Shown: one piece after another, positions 22,144-35,427 of the stretch | Layout: every line of letters begins with the position of its first letter | Position numbering within the stretch: position 1 is the stretch's first letter | Source: Calvatia gigantea | Lineage: Eukaryota; Basidiomycota; Agaricomycetes; Agaricales; Lycoperdaceae | Length of the DNA: 64,000 bases | Assembly (NCBI GenBank): GCA_025093985.1 | Contig: JACAAK010000004.1 | Span: forward strand, 1,922,001-1,986,000 | Direction: 5' to 3' | Notes under the pieces: model-generated | What the model saw: the letters and a program-made list of their open reading frames with translations, nothing else | What the model was told of the DNA's origin: nothing | Databases searched by the model: none | Position numbers and translations under genes: made by a program

Positions 22144-23287
22144 TTATAGTTCATCATCACTGTCATCTGGTGGCTCGGAAAGTTCACTGCTTCCCTCAAA
22201 TGTTTCCCCTTCTTCTAACTCTTCCACTATGGGCTTCTTCACTGCCGCTTCTTTCTCCTTGGGGTCCTCCTCTAGCTCGCCCATTTCTATGTCGTCATCG
22301 GGATTGACCTCCTCAACTTTCAGAGATTCAGGCTCAGTTGAAGATTTTTCTTCCTCCGGATCTTCCTTGTCGGATGGAGGGGGCACAGCCGAATTGGCTC
22401 TCGTGGATCCGTCCGTATGAGCTTCAGGTATGAGTCCGTCACTGACGTCTGGAGCGGGCGTAGCTGGTGCTGATGGGGCTTCGGACACAGCATCCTTGTC
22501 CCTTCCGAGGAAGCGCAACGACGAAAGATCTGCAATGATGGTGTCAAGTGCATTTTTGTGGCCCTGTATCGTTTGTTCTTGCGTTTCGTTCTCGGAGCGA
22601 ATGGCGGTTATATCATTCTCAAGAGCGGCTATCTCTCTGTCTCAAACCTGTTATGACTCATACATCGGATGACATGGGACGTATTGACGTACTGCTCAAG
22701 TTCTTCTCTTGATGGTAGGACGTTGATTTTCTCGGCCACAACGTCATATTCCATTTTCCGCCGTCGCAGTATCTGTGAGTGTTCCAGAGCCACCTTCAGT
22801 TCCCTGATCTGTGCCTTCAATGATTCATGCTCTTGTTCTATATATTATCTGTCAACGTCAACAGACACAGGCACAGAACATGGACGAGTCATACCTATCT
22901 TCCGCCTCTCCTTCTGGTATTCTTCTACCTGTCGGCTCTCGGCTTCACATATCATGACGTTTTTCTTCAATAGCAATTGGAATGAAGCTAGCTCCACAAG
23001 GAATGCCTCCTTGGCGTCGTCAACGGACGCTATCGACCAGGCTGTGTCGTCTGGAGGAGCGGGCGCCCCAGCTGGTGTCGAGCTAGCGCTGACATAGTTG
23101 TGAAATTTTTTGATGACACGTTTAAGAGGCCTCTCGTCGTTCGTGATACGTGCGAGAACAATATGATCTACAATGGCAATTCAGAATCTATCAGTGTGCG
23201 TTCAGTTGTCGCGTCCAGTTGCAACGTAGTAAGCGTACCTTCTTCTTCCATTGTAAGGGATGGGATTACGGGTGTCGGCGATGTCAT
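22144..23287 (-). CDS. THO complex subunit 7-like protein
   Basis: THO couples transcription elongation to mRNA export. The likely ATG at 23287 gives MTSPTPVIPSLTMEEE. An intron (from about 23237 to the TAG before 23170) joins this to DHIVLARITNDERPLKRV and IKKFHNY, the signature of the THOC7/Mft1 N-terminus. Two more exons encode coiled coil (EAFLVELASFQLLLKKN; QEHESLKAQIRELKVALEHS; RKMEYDVVAEKINVLPSREE). The C-terminus, unusually long for THOC7, is acidic and Pro/Ser-rich (PDDDIEMGELEEDPKE) and ends DDSDDEL. Upstream in-frame Met codons (for example at 23437) exist, but the exon start chosen matches family N-termini better. Confidence 0.82.
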
Positions 23288-23706
23288 TCGCAGCGAAAGT
23301 GGGAAACCGCCTTGTCGAAGAGGAATATGTTTGCGGAGAGTGTTCAAGCGAAAGGATACAGTACAAGTCTTTGTTGTCGAAATGGTGGGTTGGTGGTAAG
23401 CCAAGGTCAGGTCCAAATTGGACATTGTGATTGCCATTTTTAGTCACACCATCAATGAGAGTGTGAAGCCCAAACAGACTACGTCGAACACTGGCGATGA
23501 ATGCAATACATGTCGGTATTTATGTTTTACAAAACTACCGCCTTCTCGCCTGTCCTGCAGATACAATCTTCCGCCGTGCGTCCTCTTCCAGGTTGGCCCA
23601 GAAAGCGATCTCTTGTTGGGACTTCGGATGTGCCATGTATTGGGTGTTTTGCTGCAGTATCAACATCAGTGGGGCAGGAATCACAAAGGAGTAAGAGCAA
23701 TCGGGC
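23288..23706. other. Intergenic between THOC7-like and VPS52-like genes
   Basis: Both neighbours are on the minus strand. This stretch holds the 3' UTR of the VPS52-like gene and the promoter of the THOC7-like gene. Small frames on + are not supported. Confidence 0.4.
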
Positions 23707-25868
23707 TCAGGTACGAACGTTCAAACCGTGAAGAACACCCTCGTAAATAGTTGACTGCGCCGTTGCTCTTGCCAAAGTGTCGGGTGTCCGCGTAGTATGT
23801 TGCATGATGAGTTTCGCCAATTCTTGGCGCAGTTTGAGAAGACTGAGTGTCGTCAGAATCAGTATTGCACGCAACAATTACGAATAGCCTACTTAGAAAA
23901 TATCATCGTCTCTTCCTCGTTGACGGTCAAGCATACAAATGCATTAAATAACATGACATATTTCTTGCATGTCTGTATGAGCTTATGAGCCGAAGATTTC
24001 GGGGATACTGGCAGAGTACTCACCGCAACCACCATTGTATCGGTAGTGACCGTTGCCCGGCTAAAGTAGCCCACAGACGATCCTTCTGCCAATTTTTTTA
24101 ACGCATCAACATTCTCGGACATGGCTTTTTGGAATACGGGCCACATTTGTATGCGTATACTGAAAATAAAGTGTTCAGCGGGCGGGCACCCCCGTTTCTG
24201 CACTTCGGTCACAACATCTTCTGATAGTCGTATCATCGTTAATAATGGTATGACAGGGGGTACAGGCTCCAACACAGATCGCACAAATGTCTGGTAGGTA
24301 TGTCAGTTTGACTGGGCGAGTTACAGAAGTCACAGGATTCTCACTTTGCAATATTCCAATACAGGATCAAAAATGTGCTTCCACAATGAATCATAATTCG
24401 CTTGCTCTTCTTTTGTGCTCGCCACTCCGGCAAGATCACCAAATGTTGTTGAGGCATTGGATGTGACCCGTTGTCCGCCATAGTCTGAGGCACCAGAAGA
24501 ACGTACATCCGAAAATACACCTTTATCCGGAGAGAGCAACGGGGTTGGTGGGTTCTTGGTATCCGCAGTGATAGCTGAGGGCGTGACGTTGAAAAATGTT
24601 GAAAGGAAGGTGTATTCTGCAGTGGAATTGTCCATGAAAACGAGGAACAACGATCTAAACATCGCTTCCATGGGTTCTTTCTATGAAAGCCTTCAGCACA
24701 CCAAAACTAAACGCCTAGGACGATTGAGCTCTTACATATCCTTTGTCGTCAGCCATGTAGGCCAAGGTCACAGGTGGGCCATCGATGCTCGAATGTGCAA
24801 GCCGCTCCAAATCGAGTTTGGAGTCTTTCTCGTTGTTGCTCACCACCATATTTTCGAACTTTTCTGTCGTCCTGGCCTAAGAAGCATCAATAATTGCCTG
24901 GATTGTCTGAACAAGCGCACAAACCTTGACATACCCAAGGCTTCGAGAATATCGTCGAAACCCAGTCTCATAGTACAACCGTGCAGCCCCCACATATGAT
25001 CGTTGCACCTCCAAAGCTACATCATGCGCCTGACGATATAAGAACGCGTACAGCGGACTATACTTCAGTAACACGGATGTTTGCAGGACTTGCATGTTTG
25101 TCGTGACGCTTGCACGGATAGGCTGAATCAAAGCCAAGAAGAATCCCCGTAGCTTAGTCGTCGCCTATCATTGTTTCAGTGGAGTAGCTTGCGGGCGATA
25201 AAAGGAGGACGTGCCACAATTCTCAAGCCTTCGGAAACTTCACCGAGATCCCTTGCAGCTTTCACTCGTGAGCGAGACTTTGACAACATCAGTCTCCTTT
25301 CGAAATCCTCAATTGCATCGATCCAAGGTTCCCCCACATTCGTGTCTAATATGAGTGTTGCAAGACCTGGAGGAATTGTAATTTCGGAAATAAGACTCGA
25401 AAGAGGGCGTTCAATCCTCTACTCCGGATACCAATAGAGGCATGAGCACTGGAACATGTGGAAGAACTACCAAGAAACCACTTACTCGGCGGCTCTTCAA
25501 CCTATTATCTATCTCCTGACTCCGGTCTTGCAGTTCTGATATTTGCCCAGCTACGGCTGTTAGATCCTTTTGAAACGTAGAAAGGAATGATTCCAACGAA
25601 TCCAGAAGGTTGGTGCTCGTCTAGAGAGTAGTTAATGATCATCCTCTGCGCGCACAGGACAAATGCAGACCTGAACTTGGGTATGGAGCTCAACGTATTC
25701 CTTTGCGTGCGTTGAATCTTTTAACAGACACTTGGTAAGTGCACTTCGGGATAGCGTGCAACTCAAGTAACCTACGAAAATTGGATGCTTCTCTACCTCC
25801 TGCAAATGAAATATGTCAGCGGTTCGTATTTTGACGGCAGGAGACTCACCCGGAAGTTCTGAAGACAT
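23707..25868 (-). CDS. VPS52: Vps52-like GARP/EARP tethering complex subunit
   Basis: Vps52 is a core subunit of the GARP complex (Vps51-54), which tethers endosome-derived vesicles at the trans-Golgi. The family signature begins with STHAKEYVELHTQVQ, then LLDSLESFLSTFQKDLTAV and QISELQDRSQEIDNRLKSRR (exons 25770-25500). The middle exons encode FERRLMLSKSRSRVKAARDL, then IRASVTTNMQVLQTSVLLKY and LYAFLYRQAHDVALEVQRSY. The C-terminal region continues with MEAMFRSLFLVFMDNSTAEY, TPSAITADTKNPPTP, HIFDPVLEYCK and RIQMWPVFQKAM. It ends with LAKLIMQHTTRTPDTLARAT and a stop at 23707. The start is uncertain: the ATG at 25868 gives a 19-nt exon followed by an intron, but the phase to the next exon is not clean. 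Confidence 0.85.
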
Positions 25869-26465
25869 GGCGAACAGAGACAATCAAAGGGATGAGTTGG
25901 GTGGTTTTACTGGATCATTGAGCGTAGGTCATACTTTGTGCAGCGGTGACACAACGCGATTGCCTTTTTGGGTTCTTGTGAATAAATCGTAGCGGTACAC
26001 TGCCCAAGATCCCACTCTACAGCAATTTCTTGAGTACATCTTAAACGTTTAAACACCCAGCCTTCTCCAGAAATACATGAAGTTGTGAAAAAAAAACAGT
26101 TTCCGATAGTTTCGGGGGCTGGGGGGGAACTTGGTTAAATTCTGGGGTATTACAATGGTGACCCAGTGGAAGCCGATCAAAGTTTTGAACTCCGCATACT
26201 TATCTGTTGTGTCACAGTGAACTGTTTAAGTTAAGTAAAAGTTCAAAAATGAATGTTGTACGTTGAACGTTGAACGTTGAACCTCGGACGTCCGGCCTAC
26301 CGTACTCCGTAACCGTAGACCGTCTTTCGCTTGAATGCCTTCTCGATACATTATGTGTCCTTATGTACACGTTATTTATCAAACAGAGGACATGACCTAA
26401 ATACACACACCTCCTTGCAACCAATTTACCCCCCACTCATGTTGTCCTTATCTACGGGGAACTCT
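25869..26465. other. Divergent intergenic region
   Basis: This lies between the VPS52-like gene (-) and the SLIP-GC-like GTPase gene (+). It contains three perfect tandem copies of ACGTTGA (26260-26280) and a G-run near 26113-26128. No gene. Confidence 0.5.
26260..26280. repeat. Three tandem copies of a 7-bp unit (ACGTTGA)
   Basis: Three perfect head-to-tail copies sit about 190 bp upstream of the GTPase ATG. Direct observation; could be a regulator-binding array or chance. Confidence 0.6.
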
Positions 26466-29400
26466 ATGTCTTCACCGGTCAGTAAATATATGGGATGAGA
26501 TCGACACTAGTCTTATGTGGTTACAGGTTAAGCAAGAGGGTGTCGAAACCCCTGGTCCATCAGGCCCAATTGACGCGACATCACGACAAGATAGGACGCC
26601 TGTTCGCGTGAAGGCCGAACTTAACGAGACCGTATACAGAGACAGGGTAGGAGTTATCCTTACCTTCTGTGCCGTGTTACGAACTCAAATCGTAGTTCCC
26701 TGATCCTGCTGGTTCCACAAATCTTACACGGAATGGGGTGAAACAAGAAGAACGACGGCCTTCGGCGCAAGAGCCCCAACCAATCTATTCGCACACTCCG
26801 AGCCCCAACCCCCAAGTCGCTGCCACAACTCCCCCCTTTTTTGATGAATACGAGACCGCAGATGAGATTGACTATACTCCGGAAAACGCTTTGAGCCAAG
26901 GCGCTAGAATGATCCAGACATTCAAATCCAGGATGAAGTTGATGAAGCTGGGTAGTAAGCTTCGGGAAGAGGTATGGGCACGCGACATAAACAGGTACGT
27001 ATGTCCATCAGAATATAACGCGAGTCTGCACAATGGCTTATGTCCAATGTATGTAGTCTTGAGAATCAAAGACCATCCACAACCCTTATTGCTGTTTGCG
27101 GTGGTATGTCACCTCTCTTTGGGATCACCATACGCTTTGGCTGATGGTTTGACGCGTATATCAGCTACAGGCGCAGGCAAATCATCAACCATCAACGCGA
27201 TTTTGGATGGTGATTAACCCGTACACGCCCCTTCTAAAACGCCCTGACAGAAATCTAGACAATATCGTTCCCACAAGTGGTATGTGTGGTTCGTTGCTCT
27301 GATGTTTTCACACATATTCTGTTGACTTATTCTCTATCCAATAGCCTGTACTGCAGTCGTGACGGAAATTGCGTACCACAACAAACCAACTATTGAGGCT
27401 GACGTAGCGTTTTTGACCCTGGACGAATGGAAGTCGGAGCTCGCTTTTTTACTCCAGGATATGATTGATGAAGACGGCAAACCCAAGAGGAGTACCGATC
27501 CGAGAAGTGATGCTGGTATCGCCTGGTTAAAGGTGAGGATTGTTGTTTTTAGCTCACGTCGGGTGTGTGAACTTTTTAGGTGCACGCTGTCTACCCCTCA
27601 ATTACGCAAGAAGATCTTGTCAATTTGTCTTTGGACCAAATTATTGCCTTTGATCACAGTAAGCGGTTATTTGTGCCTTTACTACTTGTCTGACAATTGC
27701 TAAAGATGTTGCCGATGTTCTCGGTATAACCAAAGGGACTTCCGCACAAGATTCTCGCACATTTGCTAATGAGATCGCAAAGTATATTGACTCCGAAGAT
27801 CAGAATCGTGTCAAGAGAGGGAAGGAGAAAGCCAGGACCAGAAAAGACAAGCAGACAAGCAGGCAGGAAAGCCCTATGGCTGCTGTTCAAACGGCGACTC
27901 CCCAGCACCCTCAAAACAGAGACTAGCAGGAGGGTAATGCAGGGACAGGCGAAGGGACAGGCGAGGGGGCTTTATGGCCGCTAATTCGCCAAGTTAGGGT
28001 GCGTTGCAGGGCGGCCGCGCTATCTACTGGTGCGGTTTTGGTAGATCTTCCTGGTATGATTTCTTCGTCGTTTTTTCCTGTTAAGTCCTCGTCACTAATA
28101 GGTTTCTAAGGTGTAGCCGATGCCAATGCTGCCCGCAATAATGTGGCGAAGGATTACATGAAGAAAGTCGACTATGTTTGGATCCTCGCCCCCATTACCC
28201 GAGCCGTTGACGACAAAACTGCCCGAGGTCAGATCCGCTTCCTCGCTTTTGTGCTCAATTTGATCTCTTGGTTCTCTTTCTAGATTTGCTGGGTGATGCC
28301 TTCAAGGTTCAATTAATGAGTACATGCCTTACAACTGTTAACGTTCTGGTCCAGACTAATTTGGTTATTTGTTACAGTGGGTAAGTCGCGATCATTACGC
28401 AACTGAATGTTAAAAAAACGTGGTCAACATTGACTGAATTAGACGGAAAGTTGGTATTCTATCCCGGTATTGAAATATCAATGAGCTCAGCATGATTGAC
28501 TGGCTACGACGATCGTGCCATTACTTTCATCGGTACTTAAACGCCCTTTCCTGCTAAATCCGTCGCTCACGAGCTCATAGCAACCAAATGCGATGACGTC
28601 TCATGTTCGGAAGTCATTCCTGCCCTTGGACTCCAGGATAATCCCAAATTGAAGGCCATTGAAGACGGCATTGACGGAATTAAGCGTAAAATCTCATCGT
28701 TGAAAGAGGAACAATCAGTAGCCCAGAAAGAAGTCAAGAATAGGTACCTTTTACCTAGGGCCCTAGTGATTCTCGTTGATTCTGTCTTATCAGGGATTGG
28801 AAAGGAGCTGGAAACCTCCAGAAAGGTCAAGAAAGAGGATGAAGAAGTTCTTGGAGCACTCAGGAAGGGCGAAACAGTCGTTTCACGTTTAACAGGCAGG
28901 AAGGTCGCTTTAAGCAAGAAGCGGAAGCACCGGGACAACGGAACATCAGGTTCCTTTAAGAAACGCCGAACCGTGTGGGTCAGCGAAGCTGAAGATGATG
29001 TCTCAGAGATTGGCCCGGACTATAGTGGGAGTCACGGTTCCGACAGTAAACGCGAAGACTCGGCCAGCCAATGTTATGCCTCTGGGCCAGAGCAAGAGGA
29101 TGAGCTGGTGACAAAAGATTTCCTCAAAGCGAAAATTAGAGACGAAAAAAAAGCTATCAAGGAGCTTCGAGTTGAACTGACTGAAGCCGGCGAGAAGAAA
29201 AAAGAGGCTTCCGACAATCTGGCCATGCTCAAGAAATCACTTGCGAGAGCGCAGCGAGAAAAGAATGCCTTCTGTTCCCTTGAGCGGTCCAAGGTTAGCT
29301 GATTGAACTTCACCAGCTGACCACGCCCCTCAACATGATGCAGTTCTCTCGCGATGTGCTGAAAGAAGACTTCCGGACTGGGTTCAAGGATCTCGATGGT

Positions 29401-31148
29401 AAACAGCTGTTGTCTTATATCCTGACGTTCAACCTTCATAACTGTTCCAAGACGCAGCTGCTGAAGAACGAGATCCCGACAACTTTGATCCTTGCGTCAA
29501 TTTACGAGGCAAGATCGCAACGAGCTTCTCATATTAACTTTTCCTCATGCTCTCCCAGACTATACCAAGATTGACCTCCCAGTCTTTACCTGCTCCAGTC
29601 GAGATTATGTCAGGATCAAAGGTACGATTTATCATGATCTCCCCTGTCCTTTCTAAGAGCTTGACTCTAGGTCAGGTAGAAGGAGATGGTAAACCTATCT
29701 GTTTCAGAAGTATAGATGACACCGGTATCCCAGAACTCCAGCAGTGGTGCCATGAGCTAACTGCCGTCTCCCGAGAACGTTCTGCTCGGAATTTCCTTAT
29801 CCAGCTCAAAGCATTCACTACAGGAGTTGAGTCCTATGTTCGGGGTATATCCAAGGTAACTCCAGCGGATTGTGAAACACTGCGGGAACGGTGGGAGTCC
29901 AACAAAGTGGGCGTTAAGAGAGGCCATAGAGGACCTCCTCCCATGCGGGGCATTGCGCCCGAACTGACCCAGGAATGTTGTAGTATTGGGGCTGTGTCAG
30001 GTCACTTCACTGACACCGTCTTTGGACAGGATTTCGTCGGTTTGGTTGGCAAGTGTGTCGAAGTACTCCAAATACACTTTAGATATGGACTGGAGGAAAA
30101 GTGCCGCGTTGAGGCCGCAAATGTTCGCTCCGACTTCGTATCATTCCATCGTTGACTGAAATACTTACCACACGTATTATAGGCTTCAGGTGTTGCCGTA
30201 GAAAAATTAGAGAAGTTTGCCAATGGAATACATTGGGCCACTTATCGTGCAAGTAAGCATGGGACTACACTTTTTGAGTTTTACCTCACCTACATCAGCC
30301 CTTCGCCACCATGGAATATGGACACAGGGTCTCAATGCTGAATTGGCGCTTCCGTTTACTCGAAACATCGCTAGTTCCTGGTGCGAAGTGTTTGAAACCG
30401 ACCTATTCACTCCTTTCGAAGCCGCCGTCACAGCAACCATTAGAAATTTCCTTAAGCAGGTCGAGGATACTGCTACACCTGGGCTTCGGGACCGCTTCCA
30501 ACGTCAGGGTGATCTTTGCCTCGAAGAAGCACACGTCGCTCTCCAACAAATCATGGAAACAGTTACGAAAACTCTCTCTAGGGAACAAAAAAAAGTTTCC
30601 CGGTCCATGGCCCCGCATATTCGAATCCAACTAATCCATGGTTATGACCAAGCAATAAAGTTACGAGGACCGGGCAGTGTGACTCGGCAAAAGGTACGGA
30701 GCAAGTCCCCCCCCCAACTTCCAACAATTAACAGAATGACAGGCTGTATTCCATCAGTATGTCACAGACTGCAGGGACGAGATGTTTGGAGATGGTGCAC
30801 AAGTTATCATGGACCAGCTAGCCTCGATTGCAGAGGCTGTGGGTGAAAGGCTAGACGGCGCACTTGAAAAACTTGCCAAGAAGGTGAACCCCAAAACGAT
30901 ACTCACCTCTAAGTGGCTGAGATCTTATTTGACAGATAGAGGTCAACATCTCCGTGCTATGGGAAGGTACACCAGATGATCTTAGCCAAGTTCGGGCACG
31001 CCAGGAGGAACTCGACTCGGTTTCCACAGTTCTTAAACAGCTAGGACTTTGGGCGAAGGCATCTGAGCAACTCAAGCGGCCGAAACCTCAACTAATGGAG
31101 GTGCTTGAAAAGGAAGATGGCGATGGGGATATCGAGATGGGCACTTGA
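26466..31148 (+). CDS. SLIP-GC/dynamin-like large GTPase with coiled coil
   Basis: This is a large multi-exon gene resembling nuclear GTPase SLIP-GC (NUGGC) family proteins common in Agaricomycetes. The ATG at 26466 begins a 12-nt coding exon (MSSP), an intron at 26478-26526, then VKQEGVETPG. The disordered N-terminus holds three SUMO-consensus motifs. GTPase motifs are visible across exons: P-loop GAGKSSTINAIL, a TSG/CTAVVTEI switch region, LVDLPG (DxxG), VDYVWILAPI and TKCDD (TKxD). A charged coiled coil follows (KRKISSLKEEQSVAQKEV; KKAIKELRVELTEAGEKK) with a basic patch (KKRKHRDN). The C-terminal helical domain shows FTCSSRDYVRIKGQ, GIPELQQWCHELTAVS and FVGLVGKCVEVLQ and ends with DIEMGT. 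About 15 or more introns are needed. The P-loop, DxxG and TKxD motifs are intact. Biological role unknown. Confidence 0.8.
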
Positions 31149-31600
31149 TTCTAGGCTCTCCTTGGGGGCGTAAAAATGAGTGCTTGTTTCCTCACTTTTC
31201 TGGATGTCTCCTCTGGTTTAAACCCCATCAAACTCACTTGGTGGTACCTATTGCTTGACCCAACACATTGTCATACTTTGATTTTGCCTTCTCTCTTTTT
31301 TTCCGCGATAAAACCCCCCCTACCCGTGTGGAATGCTGTGTGATAACGTAGATTATAGTGCTCATCTCGCATAATCGGAGCCATGAGGAGTAAATAACTT
31401 GGAGGGCTGAAGTAGAAAGGACTTAAGTCTGAAGCCTTCTCAGAAGTCGGGGATAACTGAAGTCCAGCACTTGATGCAGGGAAAGGGGTATACTGAAAAC
31501 AACATTCTCTAACTACAATACTTGTTCCTATGATAATGCATAATCCAATGAAGAAATGGTGTTGTAATGCTGGTGGGGTATTGACAAATTAGGTTGAGAA
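31149..31600. other. Intergenic, convergent 3' ends
   Basis: This lies between the stops of the GTPase gene (+) and the unknown Q/P/S-rich gene (-). It is T-rich with short C-runs. No gene seen. Confidence 0.4.
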
Positions 31601-33880
31601 CTATAATTTATACCCGTACTCTGCGGCACATGAAACCCCGGTCGGGTGATGTTGCTGAGGGGATTGATGGGGATGCGAATGTTGACGTTGACTACCTGCC
31701 TGTGGCTGGTTCTGAGATGGGGGTGAGGGACCTGCATCAGAATCGTCCTCGCTACCCTCCCCGAGGATATCGAGCTGACCCCATTCAAATCCTGCAGGTT
31801 CCTCTATCAGCTTCCTCAAGTTGTTCGGGAGGTCTGGGCGGTCCTGTTGAGCTGCCTTCATCCATCGTTTGCTAATCATCCAGCTCGCAATACCCTTAGG
31901 CGGAAGATGGAAACCTTCCTTGAGGGAACCGGTTTGCCGCTCCTTCTTCCCTACTCCGCGCTTCAGCTTGCTCGGCGCCTCATTATCCAGAATGCCGTAA
32001 AACTGAATGAGTCTCTGGCTCCTCCATGCGTATCCTCGGGTACGGAGAATACTCGTTCGTTTACCGGATGCGTCAGCTTCATGGTCAGATTCTTCTGAAG
32101 ACATGCACTCGAGTTGCAGGGCCCCGTCAAAGGTCACATGTTCCAGAGCCTCAATCTTTTCCCTGGACTCAGCGCGATTGCTGAGTTTCTGTGGAAGGCG
32201 ACTCCATCAACACCCCAAATTTCCCATCACGATGAATTCCCAAACAGAACTCACAATCTTTCTTCTAGAAACGCGTCGGGCCCTTCTCGCCTTTGTGTCT
32301 TCCCGTTTCTTCAGGTTCTGCGCTGTCAATGCGTCTCTCTGAGCCCGGAACTTCTGCCTGAAGGTAACGAAACATTGTTCGAAAACCGCTTCCAAGACTT
32401 TCTTCTTCATGAAGTCCTTCTTTGGGATATACTTGTAAAGCCGGGTGTTCTCTCTGATATCGTCCATAATGCGAGTCTTCATACGACTATTATGCACCGA
32501 TTGCTTTGTCGTTTTATCCCACACGAACCGAACAGGGTCACTTGGACCAAGATGTTCGCCTTCTACATGACTGTCTGGCAGTTCCCTATCTGTTTCTATT
32601 TGCATCATCCGGAGAAAATGTGCGCGCATAGCGTGCTGATGACCAAACTTCAGCTATGGCTTGACAAGGAGGAAGGAAGGAGGAAGACCGACATGAACTG
32701 TTAAACAACGCCTGTCGTGGTGGCTGACACGACGTATCCGGTGCCTAGGGTTGCGTTCTGAACTATCGGAATTGCTCCCGGAATCGCTGGCAGAGATATC
32801 GGTATTCAGCCGCTTTCTACTACCCATGGAGCTCATTTGAGGCGAATACGAAGAAGAGGGAGACCGGGGAGAGTGAGAGATATCCGTGGAGCCAATCAAG
32901 GGCGAAGGCGAGGATGTGACAGATTGTGGTGCATGCAGGGAAACGGCAGGTCGCTGGAAAGGTGTAGTCGATGCCTGTTGTTGGAAACTCTGTTGTATTG
33001 GTACCGTTTGATTCTGAGTATCGTGAAACTGCTGGGTTTGGGGCTGTTGTAATCTTGGGGAATGGTGATGTATTTGCATCGTCGCTTGATGAACATGGTA
33101 ATCATCAGCAGCACCAGGAGGGTAATAGGGTTGCGTCATAACCGACATGTGAGAGGTCGTGGAAGAATTCTGAACAAAGTGGGAGGCGTTATAGGAAGGT
33201 GGATTCGGGGGTAACGGAGAAAGAGGGGGCATCGGTTGATTCGGCGGTTGGAGTCGGGGCGGGGGAACGACAGGCGAGATACTATATTGTGGAGTGAACA
33301 AGCTAGTTGCAGGATTAGAATTGCCCATACTCGGCGAACAGTTAGGTGACACCCCTCCAGCGCTGAGAGGGATCCCAGGGCTACCAGTATGACCCGCAGC
33401 AGCATTTTGGGCGAGAGCAGACTGCAAAATGGTGATTTGCCGTCGCATTTCATTGATTTGCTGTTCCATTTCAATCTGTCGATGCCGATATTTCACCTCT
33501 TGCTCCTGTTCCCAAGCAGCGCGCCTTTGAATTTCCCTTTCATGTGCCTCCCTTGTTGCCTGTAATGTGCGGAGAAGTTCTTGAACAGGACGAGGAACGG
33601 TTGTTGGGGGTCGATGAACGGGCATGGGCACAATCTGTGGTTGCCTGATCGACTATGAGTATCGGAAGTTATATTGAAAGTGTATGGACACGTACGGGAG
33701 ATCCACGGGCGGTAGTTGAGACTCTGGGATCGCAAACTCGAGCTCACTCCGGTGAGGGGTATAATTCTGGACGTCCATGACATTCTGTTGGCAAGAATCT
33801 AGGCAGTTCTGGAGGGTTTGGCGCGATCTTGGATGGCCGGCATAAGGATTCAGTGCGTCGGAGAGTTCACTGGATGTCAT
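31601..33880 (-). CDS. Gln/Pro/Ser-rich protein with basic helical C-terminal domain, function unknown
   Basis: Several exons begin at the ATG at 33880 (MTSSELSDALNPYAGHPRSR). Exon 2 (about 33640-32660) carries a helical/coiled segment (ELLRTLQATREAHEREIQRR; YRHRQIEMEQQINEMRRQIT) and then a long Gln/Pro/Ser low-complexity region. Its C-terminal end is basic (RNPRHRIRRVSHHDRR). The 3' part encodes a compact, very basic block that looks conserved: VRFVWDKTTKQSVHNSRMK, YIPKKDFMKKKVLEAVFEQC, then LKKREDTKARRARRVSRRK. Next comes a segment with RTRGYAWRSQRLIQFYGILD and KGIASWMISKRWMKAAQQ. The basic block and Gln-rich region would fit a nuclear or DNA-binding protein, but I recognise no family. Some middle exon joints (near 32640 and 32210) are approximate. 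Confidence 0.65.
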
Positions 33881-34150
33881 AACAAACTGAGACGGAGGCT
33901 AGTAAAAGCCTTTGAGCGCAGGTCAATGCCGTTCATATGAAGGACCTCATACCATCATTTCTGGCAAACGTCTGGATTCGGTCTGTTTGTTTCACACGAT
34001 AATGACAAACACATACAAGCACTGCGCCAATCCCGACTTTCAGGTGATCACTGATTAAATGGACGCGTCACCTCAACGATTCAAGGCCTGAACTCGCTCA
34101 TTATTCCTCCATTCTGTTTCCCCTATTTTTCTCCATCGACCGCATAGATT

Positions 34151-35427
<1,277 letters not shown>

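Noticed and set aside
23288..23437. Longer THOC7 start at an upstream in-frame Met
   Set aside because: The extra residues do not resemble THOC7 N-termini, whereas the start at 23287 leads directly into the EEED…ARITNDERP signature.
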